From the NCBI GenBank assembly GCA_030539055.1, contig JAUNSV010000012.1, positions 1 to 40,700 of the forward strand: DNA of 40,700 nt, read 5' to 3'. Numbering within the stretch: the first letter of the stretch is position 1; every line of letters starts with the position of its first letter. Below the pieces are notes generated by a model that did no database searches, was not told the origin of the DNA, and worked only from the letters and a program-made list of their open reading frames with translations. Of this stretch, positions 26,968 through 34,735 are shown piece after piece. Source of the stretch: Eubacteriales bacterium. Its GTDB lineage: Bacteria > Bacillota > Clostridia > Lachnospirales > Lachnospiraceae. The position numbers and the translations under genes were made by a program.

Positions 26968-28419
26968 TTACATAATTGGTTTTTTTCTAAAATGTGTACA
27001 GTCTTCAAAAGAGTAAGCTATACTTATTATTTCTCCCTCGCAAAATGGTTTTCCCATAATTTCTAATCCTATAGGTACACCAAGTGGTGCATCATCACTT
27101 TGTGAAGAAAAACCAGCTTGTACTACTATTGCAGGAAAACCTGTTATTGATGCTATTGCACCATTTCTTTCTTCTTGCTGGAATCCAACTTTACATACAA
27201 GTTGTTGTTGGTGTGGATAAATAATTGCATCAATATTATATTTATCAAATAAATTTAAAATTTCTTTTTTTAATTCTGCTCTTTTTTCTAGTCTATCTTT
27301 ATACTCTTTTGAATTAATTTCAATTTTATTTGCATATATAACATTTTCTTCAATATCTTTTGTATATTTTTTGCTTTTTAATAAATCATCTAATGAATGA
27401 ATCGGACTTTCATATTTAATTAAATAATTATATAAATCTGATTTAAAATCATATAAATGTAAACTAATATCTTTTACAAGATGTGAAGAGCTTATTTTTT
27501 CTTCAATATCTACTAATATTGCTCCTTGTTCTTTTAATATATTAAAACAATTAATCATACAATTATTTACTTCTTTATGCTCTTCTTTTGAACCCATAAA
27601 AGATTTTAGTATTCCTATCCTTTTTCCTTGTAGATATCCTTTAATTAAATTCTTAGTATAATCATGTGTTTTTTCTTTTTCTTCAAAAGTTGATTCATCA
27701 TTTTTATCATATCCTACAATTACATTTAATACTTTTGTAGCATCTTCAACAGTTCTAGCTATTGGTCCAACAGTATCTTGTGTGAGTGAATAAGGTATTA
27801 TACCATCTCTTGACACTAGCCCTATACTTGGTCTTATTCCACAAAGCGAACAAGCAGAAGATGGAGATCTTACAGAATTAATTGTATCTGTACCTATTCC
27901 TACTAGTGCAAAATTTGCTGCTATACCTGCTCCTGTTCCACCAGAAGACCCTCCAGGTGTTCTTGTATGATCATAAGGATTATAAGTTTGTCCTAAAATT
28001 GATGATACTGTTTCCCCCCATATAGCAAATTCATGTAAATTAGATTTTGCTATTATTATTGCTCCAGCTTTACGCAATTTTTGAACTATAAAAGCATCTT
28101 TCTTAGTATTAAAACTTTTTAAAGATAAAGACCCAGCTGTTGTAGGCATATCATAAGTTTCACAATTATCTTTTAAAAGAATACAAACACCATGTAATTC
28201 TCCAATTAATTTATTATTATTTTTAAAATACAAATCTAATGTCTTTGCTTCATTAATAGCATTTTCATTTATTAGAATTATAGAATTTAATTTTGCATTT
28301 TGTTTATCATATTTATTTATTCTATCCAAATATAATTTTGTTACTTCTTCGCAAGTAATTTTTCCAGAAAGAAGTGCATTATGAAATTTTTTTATTGTTA
28401 ATTCTTCAATATCAAACAT
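26968..28419 (-). CDS. Amidase-signature family hydrolase
   Basis: This is a Ser-cisSer-Lys amidase of the GatA/malonamidase family. The catalytic Lys is K83 (LLKDN). The cis-Ser lies in PGGSSGG (158-159), and the nucleophile is probably S182 in GTDTINSVRSPSS, where the usual GGS is INS. At 483 aa it has the family length. It is not GatA of a GatCAB complex: no gatB or gatC is adjacent and the active-site segment differs. It is the last gene of the decarboxylase operon, 21 bases after the OadB-like gene, with AGGAG before its ATG. Known family members include malonamidase, so a role in releasing malonate from an amide is attractive but is inference. Confidence 0.88.
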   Translation of the reverse strand: MFDIEELTIKKFHNALLSGKITCEEVTKLYLDRINKYDKQNAKLNSIILINENAINEAKTLDLYFKNNNKLIGELHGVCILLKDNCETYDMPTTAGSLSLKSFNTKKDAFIVQKLRKAGAIIIAKSNLHEFAIWGETVSSILGQTYNPYDHTRTPGGSSGGTGAGIAANFALVGIGTDTINSVRSPSSACSLCGIRPSIGLVSRDGIIPYSLTQDTVGPIARTVEDATKVLNVIVGYDKNDESTFEEKEKTHDYTKNLIKGYLQGKRIGILKSFMGSKEEHKEVNNCMINCFNILKEQGAILVDIEEKISSSHLVKDISLHLYDFKSDLYNYLIKYESPIHSLDDLLKSKKYTKDIEENVIYANKIEINSKEYKDRLEKRAELKKEILNLFDKYNIDAIIYPHQQQLVCKVGFQQEERNGAIASITGFPAIVVQAGFSSQSDDAPLGVPIGLEIMGKPFCEGEIISIAYSFEDCTHFRKKPIM

Positions 28420-28440
28420 AATCTATCTCCTATTCAAATA

Positions 28441-29613
28441 TTATATTTGTTGAAAAAATAATAGCAATAATCCAGCAGCTACAGCAGAGCCTATTACTCC
28501 AGCTACATTTGGCCCCATTGCATGCATAAGAAGAAAATTAGTTGGATTATATTTTTGTCCTTCTTTTTGTACTACTCTTGCAGCCATAGGTACAGCAGAT
28601 ACTCCAGCTGCTCCTATCATTGGATTAACTTTTCCTTTAGATACAAAACACATTATTTTTCCTATTAAAACACCAGCTGCTGTACCTATTGAAAAAGCAA
28701 TTAATCCAAGTAAAATAATTTTTAATGTAGATGGATTTAAAAAAGCACTTGCACTAGCTTTTGCACCAACAGTTAATCCTAGCATAATTGATACAAGATA
28801 CATTAATGAATTTGTGATAGTATTAACTAAAAAAGGTACTCTTTTAGATTCTTTTAATAAATTTCCTAACATAAGCATACCTATAAGAGAAGTAGCTGAT
28901 GGCAATAGTAAACATGTAAAAATTGTAACTGCAATAGGGAATAATATTTTTTCTGTTTGAGATACTTCCCTTAATTGTTCCATTTTAATTACTCTTTCTT
29001 TTTTTGTAGTAAGTAATTTAATAATAGGCGGTTGTATGAAAGGTACTAATGCCATATATGAATAAGCAGCAACAGCAATTGAGCCTAACAAATGTGGTGC
29101 AAGTTTTGATGTTAAATATAATGCTGTAGGACCATCTGCTCCTCCTATTATTCCTATTGAAGCAGCTTCTGGTCCAGTAAATCCTAGGAAAATAGCTCCG
29201 ATAAAAGTAAAGAAAATACCAAATTGTGCTGCAGCTCCCAATAATAATGATCTAGGATTAGCAATTAAAGGACCAAAATCAGTTCCAGCTCCTATACATA
29301 AAAAAATTAATGGTGGATATATTCCTAGTTCTACACCTTGATACAAGTAATACAATAAACCACCCTTTTCGCCACCAATGATTGGATGATTCATTATTCC
29401 AGCTAAGGGTAAATTAACAAGAAGCATACCAAATGCAATTGGTAATAAAAGATATGGTTCATATTGTTTATGAATAGCTAAATATATTAAAAAACAAGCT
29501 ATACATATCATTATTAATTCACCAGGTACACCAAAACTTCCAAAGAATACAGTTTTAGTAAATAGTTTTGATAAACCCATACTTTGATAGAATCCATATA
29601 ATAATTCTTGCAT
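28441..29613 (-). CDS. Na+-transporting carboxybiotin decarboxylase subunit (OadB/MmdB/MadB family)
   Basis: This is the integral membrane beta subunit of biotin-dependent sodium pumps. It decarboxylates carboxybiotin on the carrier and exports Na+. The 390-residue protein has about ten hydrophobic segments and the family's key loops: GAGTDFGPLIANP (with the essential Asp), GIIGGADGPTA, and the C-terminal NPMIGAAGVSAVPMAARVV and HAMGPNVAGVIGSAVAAG. The order carboxyltransferase / small subunit / biotin carrier / this pump matches methylmalonyl-CoA and glutaconyl-CoA decarboxylase loci. Sequence alone does not say which acyl substrate the complex serves. AGGAG precedes the ATG. Confidence 0.94.
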   Translation of the reverse strand: MQELLYGFYQSMGLSKLFTKTVFFGSFGVPGELIMICIACFLIYLAIHKQYEPYLLLPIAFGMLLVNLPLAGIMNHPIIGGEKGGLLYYLYQGVELGIYPPLIFLCIGAGTDFGPLIANPRSLLLGAAAQFGIFFTFIGAIFLGFTGPEAASIGIIGGADGPTALYLTSKLAPHLLGSIAVAAYSYMALVPFIQPPIIKLLTTKKERVIKMEQLREVSQTEKILFPIAVTIFTCLLLPSATSLIGMLMLGNLLKESKRVPFLVNTITNSLMYLVSIMLGLTVGAKASASAFLNPSTLKIILLGLIAFSIGTAAGVLIGKIMCFVSKGKVNPMIGAAGVSAVPMAARVVQKEGQKYNPTNFLLMHAMGPNVAGVIGSAVAAGLLLLFFQQI

Positions 29614-29635
29614 AATTATTTCTCCTATTTATTAT

Positions 29636-30028
29636 TTATAGAGCTATTAGACCATCCCCTGCATTTACCTTTTGTTGTTTTGAGCATAATATTGCACTTA
29701 CTACTCCATCACTTGGTGAAACTATTTCATTTTCCATTTTCATTGCTTCAATAATGACTAATACATCTCCTGCCTTTACACTTTGACCATTTTGAACTTT
29801 TATTTCAAGAACTGTACCTTGAAGTGGAGCATTTACTATTTGTGAATTTGATGAAATATTAGTTTGTGTTTTTTTAATTTCTTCTTTTGTTTCACTTGCA
29901 ACAGATACATTTTGATTAATTGGTGTACTTTGTACTTTATTTGTTTCACTTGTACTTATTCCACTCATTTCTTCAACTTCTACATCATGTCCTATTCCAT
30001 CAACATAAATTTTAAATTTTTTAATCAT
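29636..30028 (-). CDS. Biotin carboxyl carrier subunit of the decarboxylase
   Basis: This is the mobile carrier that takes CO2 from the carboxyltransferase to the membrane pump. The 130-residue protein has an N-terminal anchor segment (1-20), a flexible Ser/Thr/Asn/Gln-rich linker (about 21-63, in place of the more usual Pro/Ala linker), and a C-terminal biotinyl domain with EAMKMEN, biotin being attached at Lys97. AAGGAG precedes the ATG. It sits between the small OadG-like subunit and the OadB-like pump, the usual place. No biotin ligase gene is in the window. Confidence 0.95.
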   Translation of the reverse strand: MIKKFKIYVDGIGHDVEVEEMSGISTSETNKVQSTPINQNVSVASETKEEIKKTQTNISSNSQIVNAPLQGTVLEIKVQNGQSVKAGDVLVIIEAMKMENEIVSPSDGVVSAILCSKQQKVNAGDGLIAL

Positions 30029-30047
30029 TTTGTTTCTCCTTATATTT

Positions 30048-30236
30048 TTAATTATTTAAGTTAAAATTATCTAATATATTTTGACTCGACCAAATTTTAG
30101 AATAACTTGTTCTTTTGACTTTTTTAACAATTAAATTTTGTTCATTTGTCTTATTATACATTTCAACCGCCGCAGCAATAATAATATTGGATGTATCATC
30201 GTTTTTATTTATTGTTTGGCGGTTTGTTAGGGGAAA
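30048..30236 (-). pseudogene. C-terminal half of the OadG-like subunit, in the -1 frame
   Basis: Downstream of the 60-codon gene, the -1 frame stays open for 60 codons to a TAA at 30048-30050. It encodes the conserved C-terminal part of OadG/MmdD proteins: NIIIAAAVEMYN, then IVKKVKRTSYSKIWSS, which corresponds to the family's hydrophobic AAAV helix and the VKSIRR...W segment. It has no start codon or ribosome binding site of its own. Joined to the first half by a -1 shift at TTTCCCC it gives 120 residues, the normal family length. Whether this is a programmed frameshift, a mutation or a sequence error is open. Confidence 0.75.
30165..30236 (-). promoter_or_regulatory. Candidate -1 frameshift signal: slippery heptamer plus stem
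   Basis: On the minus strand the heptamer T-TTC-CCC (30236-30230) has the X-XXY-YYZ form and is followed at once by the zero-frame stop TAA. Five bases after the heptamer begins AACCGCC (30224-30218), which pairs perfectly with GGCGGTT (30171-30165) across a 46-base loop. This is an unusually GC-rich pair for this DNA. Spacing and order fit a -1 frameshift stimulator; function is unproved. Confidence 0.45.
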
Positions 30237-30409
30237 TTATTAATATCTTCTTTTTTTATTTTTTTAGGTTTATGAAGAATTATTGCTACAGCATCAATCA
30301 TATAAGATATTATCAATAATATTAAAAATACTATTATCATAGAAAAAATTGAAATGAAAAATGCTTCGCCTATTTGAACTTCATTTCCAAATGGAATTTG
30401 TATATTCAT
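30227..30409 (-). CDS. OadG/MmdD-like small decarboxylase subunit, N-terminal half
   Basis: This 60-codon frame encodes a single membrane helix (about residues 14-46) and a short Lys-rich tail ending NNFP before a TAA. It is the N-terminal half of the small gamma/delta subunit that holds the biotin decarboxylase complex together. Family members are usually about 85-120 aa and continue into a C-terminal soluble region; that region is present just downstream in the -1 frame. AAAGGAG precedes the ATG and the gene starts 14 bases after the carboxyltransferase stop. The short product may still be made, but it would lack the conserved C-terminal segment. Confidence 0.85.
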   Translation of the reverse strand: MNIQIPFGNEVQIGEAFFISIFSMIIVFLILLIISYMIDAVAIILHKPKKIKKEDINNFP

Positions 30410-30423
30410 TTATTTTTCTCCTT

Positions 30424-31968
30424 TTATAATGGTATATTTCCATGTTTTTTTAATTGTTTATGTACTCTTTTGGTAGCTAATGTATCAAATGCATTTATTA
30501 GTAGTTTTCTTGTTTCACTTGGTTCTATAATATCATCTATATATCCACGAGAAGCTGCTACATAAGGATTCATCATTTTATCATTGTATTCTTTAATTTT
30601 ATCTTCTTTTGTTTTTATTGGATTATCTGAATTTTTAATTTCTTTAGCAAAAATTATATTTGCTGCTCCATCAGCTCCCATTACTGCTATTTCTGCATTA
30701 GGCCATGCATAAACTAAATCTGAACCTAAATGTTTTGAGCACATTCCAATATATGCTCCACCATAAGCTTTTCTTATAATCACTGTAACCATTGGGACAG
30801 AACTTTCAGAGTAAGCAAACAGCATTTTTGCTCCATGTCGTATTATACCACCATGCTCTTGAATAGAACCAGGCAAAAAACCTGGTACATCAACTAATGT
30901 TAATATTGGAATATTAAATGCATCACATGTTCTTATAAATCTAGCTGCTTTATCTGAAGCATTTATATCAAGACAACCAGCCATACAATTAGGTTGATTT
31001 GCTATAATTCCTATAGATTTTCCACTTAGTCTAATAAATCCAGTAATTATATTTTTTGCATAATTTTTTTGAGATTCAAAAAAATCATTATCATCTGCTA
31101 TTTCTTTTATTATTTCTATCATATCATATGCTTTATTTGGATTTTCTGGTAATATTGTATTAAGTTTTAAACATTGTCTATTATAATCATCATTATTAGA
31201 TATTTCTTCACTTTCTTCTAAATTGTTTTGTGGTAAATAACTTAATAATTTTTTAATTTGTATTATACACTCTTCTTCATTTTTTGCACTAAAATGTGCT
31301 ACACCACTAATACTATTATGAGTAATAGATCCCCCAAGTTTTTCTGCACTTATTTCTTCTCCTATTACTGTTTTAATTACTTGTGGACCAGTAATAAACA
31401 TTTGAGATGTATTCTCTACCATAAAAATAAAATCTGTAATAGCAGGTGAATAAACAGCACCACCAGCACAAGGTCCCATAATTACTGATATTTGTGGAAT
31501 AACTCCAGATGCTTGAGTATTATTGTAAAAAATTTTTCCATAACCAGCTAGAGCATCAACTCCCTCTTGAATACGCGCTCCACCAGAATCATTAATTGCA
31601 ATATGTGGAGCTCCTACTTTTAGTGCCGCTTCTTGATTTTTTGCAATTTTATCGGCATGCATTTCACCAAGAGATCCACCAATTACAGTAAAATCTTGCG
31701 AAGAAGCATATACTAATCTTCCATTAATTTGACCATATCCTGTAATAACTCCCTCAGATGGTGATTCTTTCTTATCCATTCCAAAATCTGTGCATCTTTT
31801 TTTTACAAATAAACCTGTCTCAACAAAAGAATCTTTATCAAATAATAATTTAATTCTTTCTCTTGCAGTCATTTTTCCACTATTATGTTGTTTTGCAATT
31901 GCTTTTTCACCACCACCTTCTCTTAAATGTGCTTTTAAATTAATTAATTCATCTAATTTATTTTGCAT
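30424..31968 (-). CDS. mmdA: Acyl-CoA carboxyltransferase subunit (MmdA/PccB type)
   Basis: This is the biotin-dependent carboxyltransferase that moves a carboxyl group from an acyl-CoA to biotin. It is a single 514-residue chain with both crotonase-like halves: the N half has SEGVITGYG, NDSGGARIQEG and MGPCAGGAVYSPA, and the C half has DVPGFLPGSIQEHGGIIRHGAKM and RKAYGGAYIGMCSK. It resembles methylmalonyl-CoA decarboxylase alpha and propionyl-CoA carboxylase beta, not the split MdcD/MdcE or MadC/MadD pair of classical malonate decarboxylases. A CoA thioester substrate is therefore likely. Given the MdcA-type gene just upstream I infer malonyl-CoA; methylmalonyl-CoA is the alternative. Confidence 0.9.
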   Translation of the reverse strand: MQNKLDELINLKAHLREGGGEKAIAKQHNSGKMTARERIKLLFDKDSFVETGLFVKKRCTDFGMDKKESPSEGVITGYGQINGRLVYASSQDFTVIGGSLGEMHADKIAKNQEAALKVGAPHIAINDSGGARIQEGVDALAGYGKIFYNNTQASGVIPQISVIMGPCAGGAVYSPAITDFIFMVENTSQMFITGPQVIKTVIGEEISAEKLGGSITHNSISGVAHFSAKNEEECIIQIKKLLSYLPQNNLEESEEISNNDDYNRQCLKLNTILPENPNKAYDMIEIIKEIADDNDFFESQKNYAKNIITGFIRLSGKSIGIIANQPNCMAGCLDINASDKAARFIRTCDAFNIPILTLVDVPGFLPGSIQEHGGIIRHGAKMLFAYSESSVPMVTVIIRKAYGGAYIGMCSKHLGSDLVYAWPNAEIAVMGADGAANIIFAKEIKNSDNPIKTKEDKIKEYNDKMMNPYVAASRGYIDDIIEPSETRKLLINAFDTLATKRVHKQLKKHGNIPL

Positions 31969-32012
31969 AATTTTTCCCTTTCAAAAAATTTATTAAAAAA
32001 GTAAAATAATTT

Positions 32013-33635
32013 TTATTTTAAAAATTTTTCTGGTATTTCATATAAACCACCAGAAATATCTCGTATTTCTTCCAAAGATTTTGCTGAAAGCAAATCTCTA
32101 TTTGCCATTGCAACATCTATTCCTAAATCATTTGGCAATGCAATTTTACCCTCATTTCGTAATTCATCAAGTCTTTTATTTGAGCAATATTTTTCAAGTG
32201 GAATTCCTCTAGCAACTCCTGCCAATAATTCTCTTCTTTCTTCATTTGTATTAACCATATATAAATAAGCAATACCCTGCTCTGTAACAACATGTGTTAC
32301 ATCTTCTCCATAAATCATTATGGGGGCGACTTGCATACCTACTTTTTCACCAATTTTAATAGCTTCTAATTCTTCTTTGAATGCAGGACCAAATTTCGAA
32401 TTTGTTTTCAATATTTGTACAACTAACTTTCTTCCACCTCTTAAAGGTCTTTTAAGATCTCTAATTGAGTGCCATGCTTCACTATAGTGTCTTCGTCCAC
32501 TAGAATCATGCCCCATATTTGGTGCCCCACCAAAACCAGAAATTCTTCCAGAAGTGACTGTTGATGAATTACCAAAATAATCCATTTGTAATGTGGCTCC
32601 TAAAAATAAATCCATTCCATATAATCCAGCTAATTGGCAAAGTGGTCTATTTGAGCGAAGTGAACCATCTCTTCCTGTAAAGAAAATATCTGGTCTAGCT
32701 TTGGCATATTGTGCCATTCCTGTTTCGCCACCAAAAGCACACAAAGATTTTACCCAACCATTTTCTATTGCAGGAATTAATGTAGGATGAGGATTTAAAA
32801 CCCAATTTGTACATATTTTACCTTTTAAATTTAGTTGTTCACCATAGGTAGGTAAAATTAATTCTATAGCACATCCATTATAACCAATACCGTGATTTAA
32901 AGAAGTAACATGATGTTTTGCATATATTCCTTTTATTACCATCATAGCTTCTAGAATGTGTACATCTTGAATTTTTTTAGGGTCTCTAGTAAATAATGGC
33001 TCCATTGGAAAAGGACTGTCTGCTTGTACAATTACATCTACCCAATCTCCAGGAATATCTATTCTTGGGACTTTATCAACTATCTTATTAACTTGGCAAA
33101 TAACTAATCCATCTTTAAATGCTGTGGCTTCAACAAGAGTTGGTGTTTCTTCAGTATTTGCTCCTGTATATAAATTACCGTCTTTATCTGCCATATCAGC
33201 AGCGACAAGGCACACATTAGGTATTAAATCTACAAATAATCTTGCATATAGTTCAAAATAAGTATGAATTGCACCAACTCTTACGACACCACTCTCAACT
33301 AATTTTGATAATCTTTCTGATTGTACTCCCGCAAAAGCAAAATCAATTAATTGAGCTATTTTTTTTTCAAAAAGGTCTAAATGTTCATCTCTTGATATAG
33401 ATGGTATAATTAAATGAATATCATTAACTTTATTATTATCAACTTTAGTCATAGCTTCTGCAAGGAATGAAGCTTGTTTTTGATTACAACCCTCTAAAAT
33501 TAATTTATCTCCTTTATGAATTGCCAAATTTAAAACATCTACTATATCTTCTGTATTAACTATTTTTCCATTTAAATATTTAGAAATAGAATTTAATCTT
33601 TCTAATTTTTTTTTCCTATTTTCATCCCAAGCCAT
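32013..33635 (-). CDS. mdcA: Malonate decarboxylase alpha subunit (MdcA/MadA family transferase)
   Basis: This is an acetyl-thioester:malonate transferase, the activating subunit of malonate decarboxylases. The 540-residue protein carries segments I recognise from that family: EGCNQKQASFLAEA, GAIHTYFELYARLFVDL, DIPGDWVDVIVQA, LNHGIGYN, SGFGGAPNMGHDSSGRRH, RGGRKLVVQ and PIMIYGEDVTHVVTEQGIAYLY. In the classical enzyme the acceptor is an acyl-carrier subunit with a CoA-like prosthetic group; no such subunit or its synthesis genes is near. Here it precedes a CoA-type carboxyltransferase, so free CoA may be the carrier (inference). AAGGAGG lies 11 bases before the ATG. It is the first gene of the operon, divergent from lysR. 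Confidence 0.88.
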   Translation of the reverse strand: MAWDENRKKKLERLNSISKYLNGKIVNTEDIVDVLNLAIHKGDKLILEGCNQKQASFLAEAMTKVDNNKVNDIHLIIPSISRDEHLDLFEKKIAQLIDFAFAGVQSERLSKLVESGVVRVGAIHTYFELYARLFVDLIPNVCLVAADMADKDGNLYTGANTEETPTLVEATAFKDGLVICQVNKIVDKVPRIDIPGDWVDVIVQADSPFPMEPLFTRDPKKIQDVHILEAMMVIKGIYAKHHVTSLNHGIGYNGCAIELILPTYGEQLNLKGKICTNWVLNPHPTLIPAIENGWVKSLCAFGGETGMAQYAKARPDIFFTGRDGSLRSNRPLCQLAGLYGMDLFLGATLQMDYFGNSSTVTSGRISGFGGAPNMGHDSSGRRHYSEAWHSIRDLKRPLRGGRKLVVQILKTNSKFGPAFKEELEAIKIGEKVGMQVAPIMIYGEDVTHVVTEQGIAYLYMVNTNEERRELLAGVARGIPLEKYCSNKRLDELRNEGKIALPNDLGIDVAMANRDLLSAKSLEEIRDISGGLYEIPEKFLK

Positions 33636-33670
33636 AAAAAATACTTCCTCCTTGGATTATTTTACTTGAA

Positions 33671-33699
33671 ATTATATCACAATTATCTTATAATGTATA
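33671..33699 (-). promoter_or_regulatory. Predicted promoter of the decarboxylase operon
   Basis: On the minus strand TATACA (33694-33699) and TATAAT (33671-33676) are 17 bp apart. The -10 box is of the extended form TGaTATAAT, which compensates for the weak -35 box. Confidence 0.6.
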
Positions 33700-33717
33700 A
33701 TATATAATAATATAAGT

Positions 33718-33737
33718 AATGATATCATTTATGATAT
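33718..33737. promoter_or_regulatory. Candidate LysR-type operator
   Basis: Two overlapping symmetric elements lie between the divergent promoters: the palindrome AATGATATCATT (33718-33729) and the inverted repeat ATATCAT-TT-ATGATAT (33722-33737). ATGATAT also occurs twice, 12 bp apart. The neighbouring LysR protein is the obvious candidate to bind here. This is inference from position and symmetry. Confidence 0.5.
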
Positions 33738-33744
33738 GATTTTA

Positions 33745-33773
33745 TTAATATTAATACATTAAAATATTATAAT
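33745..33773 (+). promoter_or_regulatory. Predicted promoter of the lysR gene
   Basis: TTAATA (33745-33750) and TATAAT (33768-33773) are separated by 17 bp in nearly pure A/T DNA. It starts eight bases after the candidate operator, so autoregulation is possible. Confidence 0.45.
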
Positions 33774-33843
33774 AAAAATCATAAAAAAATTTAATAACTA
33801 TAAAAAATTGTAAATTTTTAAAAAATTTTTTTAAAGAGGTCAA

Positions 33844-34716
33844 ATGAATTTTAATCAACTAAATGTATTTTTATGTACTGCAAAATATGAACATTTCACA
33901 AAAGCATCAAATGAATTATTAATTTCTCAGCCATCATTAAGTAGAATTATAAAAGAATTAGAGAGTGAACTTGAAGTACCTTTATTTACAAGATATAAAA
34001 AGAAAATTACTCTTTCAGAATATGGAAAAGTACTTTTAAAACATACAAATAATATTTTTTCTGAACTTAATGATATAAAAAGTGAAATATCTGATATGAG
34101 AAATGATACACAAAAAAATGTATCTTTAAGTTTATACTCAGCTTCTACTCCTTTTCAAAAATTAATTGCTTCTTTTAATAAAAAATATCCAAATATACAT
34201 TTAAAAATAATACAATATGGCATGAGTGAAAAAGAAGAATATGAAACTGATTTATCACTTTATTCTACAATAATACCAATACATAAAGAAAATAATATTC
34301 AACTTTTAGAAGAAGAAATATTACTTGCTCTACCAATAAGTATGAATTATAAAAGTGAAAAAATTGTTGATTTATCTGATTTTAAAAATAAAGAATTTAT
34401 CTGTTTACAAAAGAAAAAAGATTTAAGAGAAATTACAGATTATTATTGTGCTTTGTCTGGTTTTTCTCCAAATGTAGTATTGGAATCTGATTCTCCATCA
34501 ACAATAAAACAATTTATTAGTCTTGGATTAGGTATATCATTTGTTCCAAGTATAACATGGAAAGATGTAAAAGATTCAAAAATAAAATTATTACACATTC
34601 AAAGTCCTAAATGTAAAAGATATATTAACCTTTCATGGAAAAAAAATTCTTATTTATCTAAAGCAAGTTTACTCTTTAAAGATTTTGTTATTAATAATTT
34701 TAATAATTATTTATAA
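33844..34716 (+). CDS. LysR-family transcriptional regulator
   Basis: This is a LysR-type regulator of 290 aa. The N-terminal winged helix-turn-helix (residues 1-60, with HFTKASNELLISQPSLSRIIKELE) is followed by a substrate-binding co-inducer domain (about 90-290). It is divergent from the MdcA-type gene, as LysR-type MdcR regulators commonly are in malonate operons, so it probably activates that operon in response to malonate or a derivative (inference). AGAGG precedes the ATG. A DUF2156-GNAT gene follows 19 bases later on the same strand and may share the transcript. Confidence 0.93.
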   Translation: MNFNQLNVFLCTAKYEHFTKASNELLISQPSLSRIIKELESELEVPLFTRYKKKITLSEYGKVLLKHTNNIFSELNDIKSEISDMRNDTQKNVSLSLYSASTPFQKLIASFNKKYPNIHLKIIQYGMSEKEEYETDLSLYSTIIPIHKENNIQLLEEEILLALPISMNYKSEKIVDLSDFKNKEFICLQKKKDLREITDYYCALSGFSPNVVLESDSPSTIKQFISLGLGISFVPSITWKDVKDSKIKLLHIQSPKCKRYINLSWKKNSYLSKASLLFKDFVINNFNNYL

Positions 34717-34735
34717 AAGGAGTCTTATTATATAA

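Noticed and set aside
26929-26972. Inverted repeat TGTAAATT / AATTTACA after the amidase gene as its terminator
   Set aside because: The loop is 28 bases and the downstream tract on the minus strand is A-rich, not T-rich. No terminator of the operon could be identified.
29864-30064. Plus-strand open frame opposite the biotin carrier gene
   Set aside because: It is Phe/Cys/Tyr-rich antisense sequence with no ribosome binding site. The minus strand encodes a clear biotinyl domain. Similar shadows opposite clpB, obg and other genes were dropped for the same reason.
32013-33635. Assignment as a Cat1-type succinyl-CoA or propionyl-CoA transferase
   Set aside because: Length is similar, but the segments with GGAPNMGHD, RGGRKLVVQ and MIYGEDVTHVVTE are those I know from MdcA. 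A tree would settle it.
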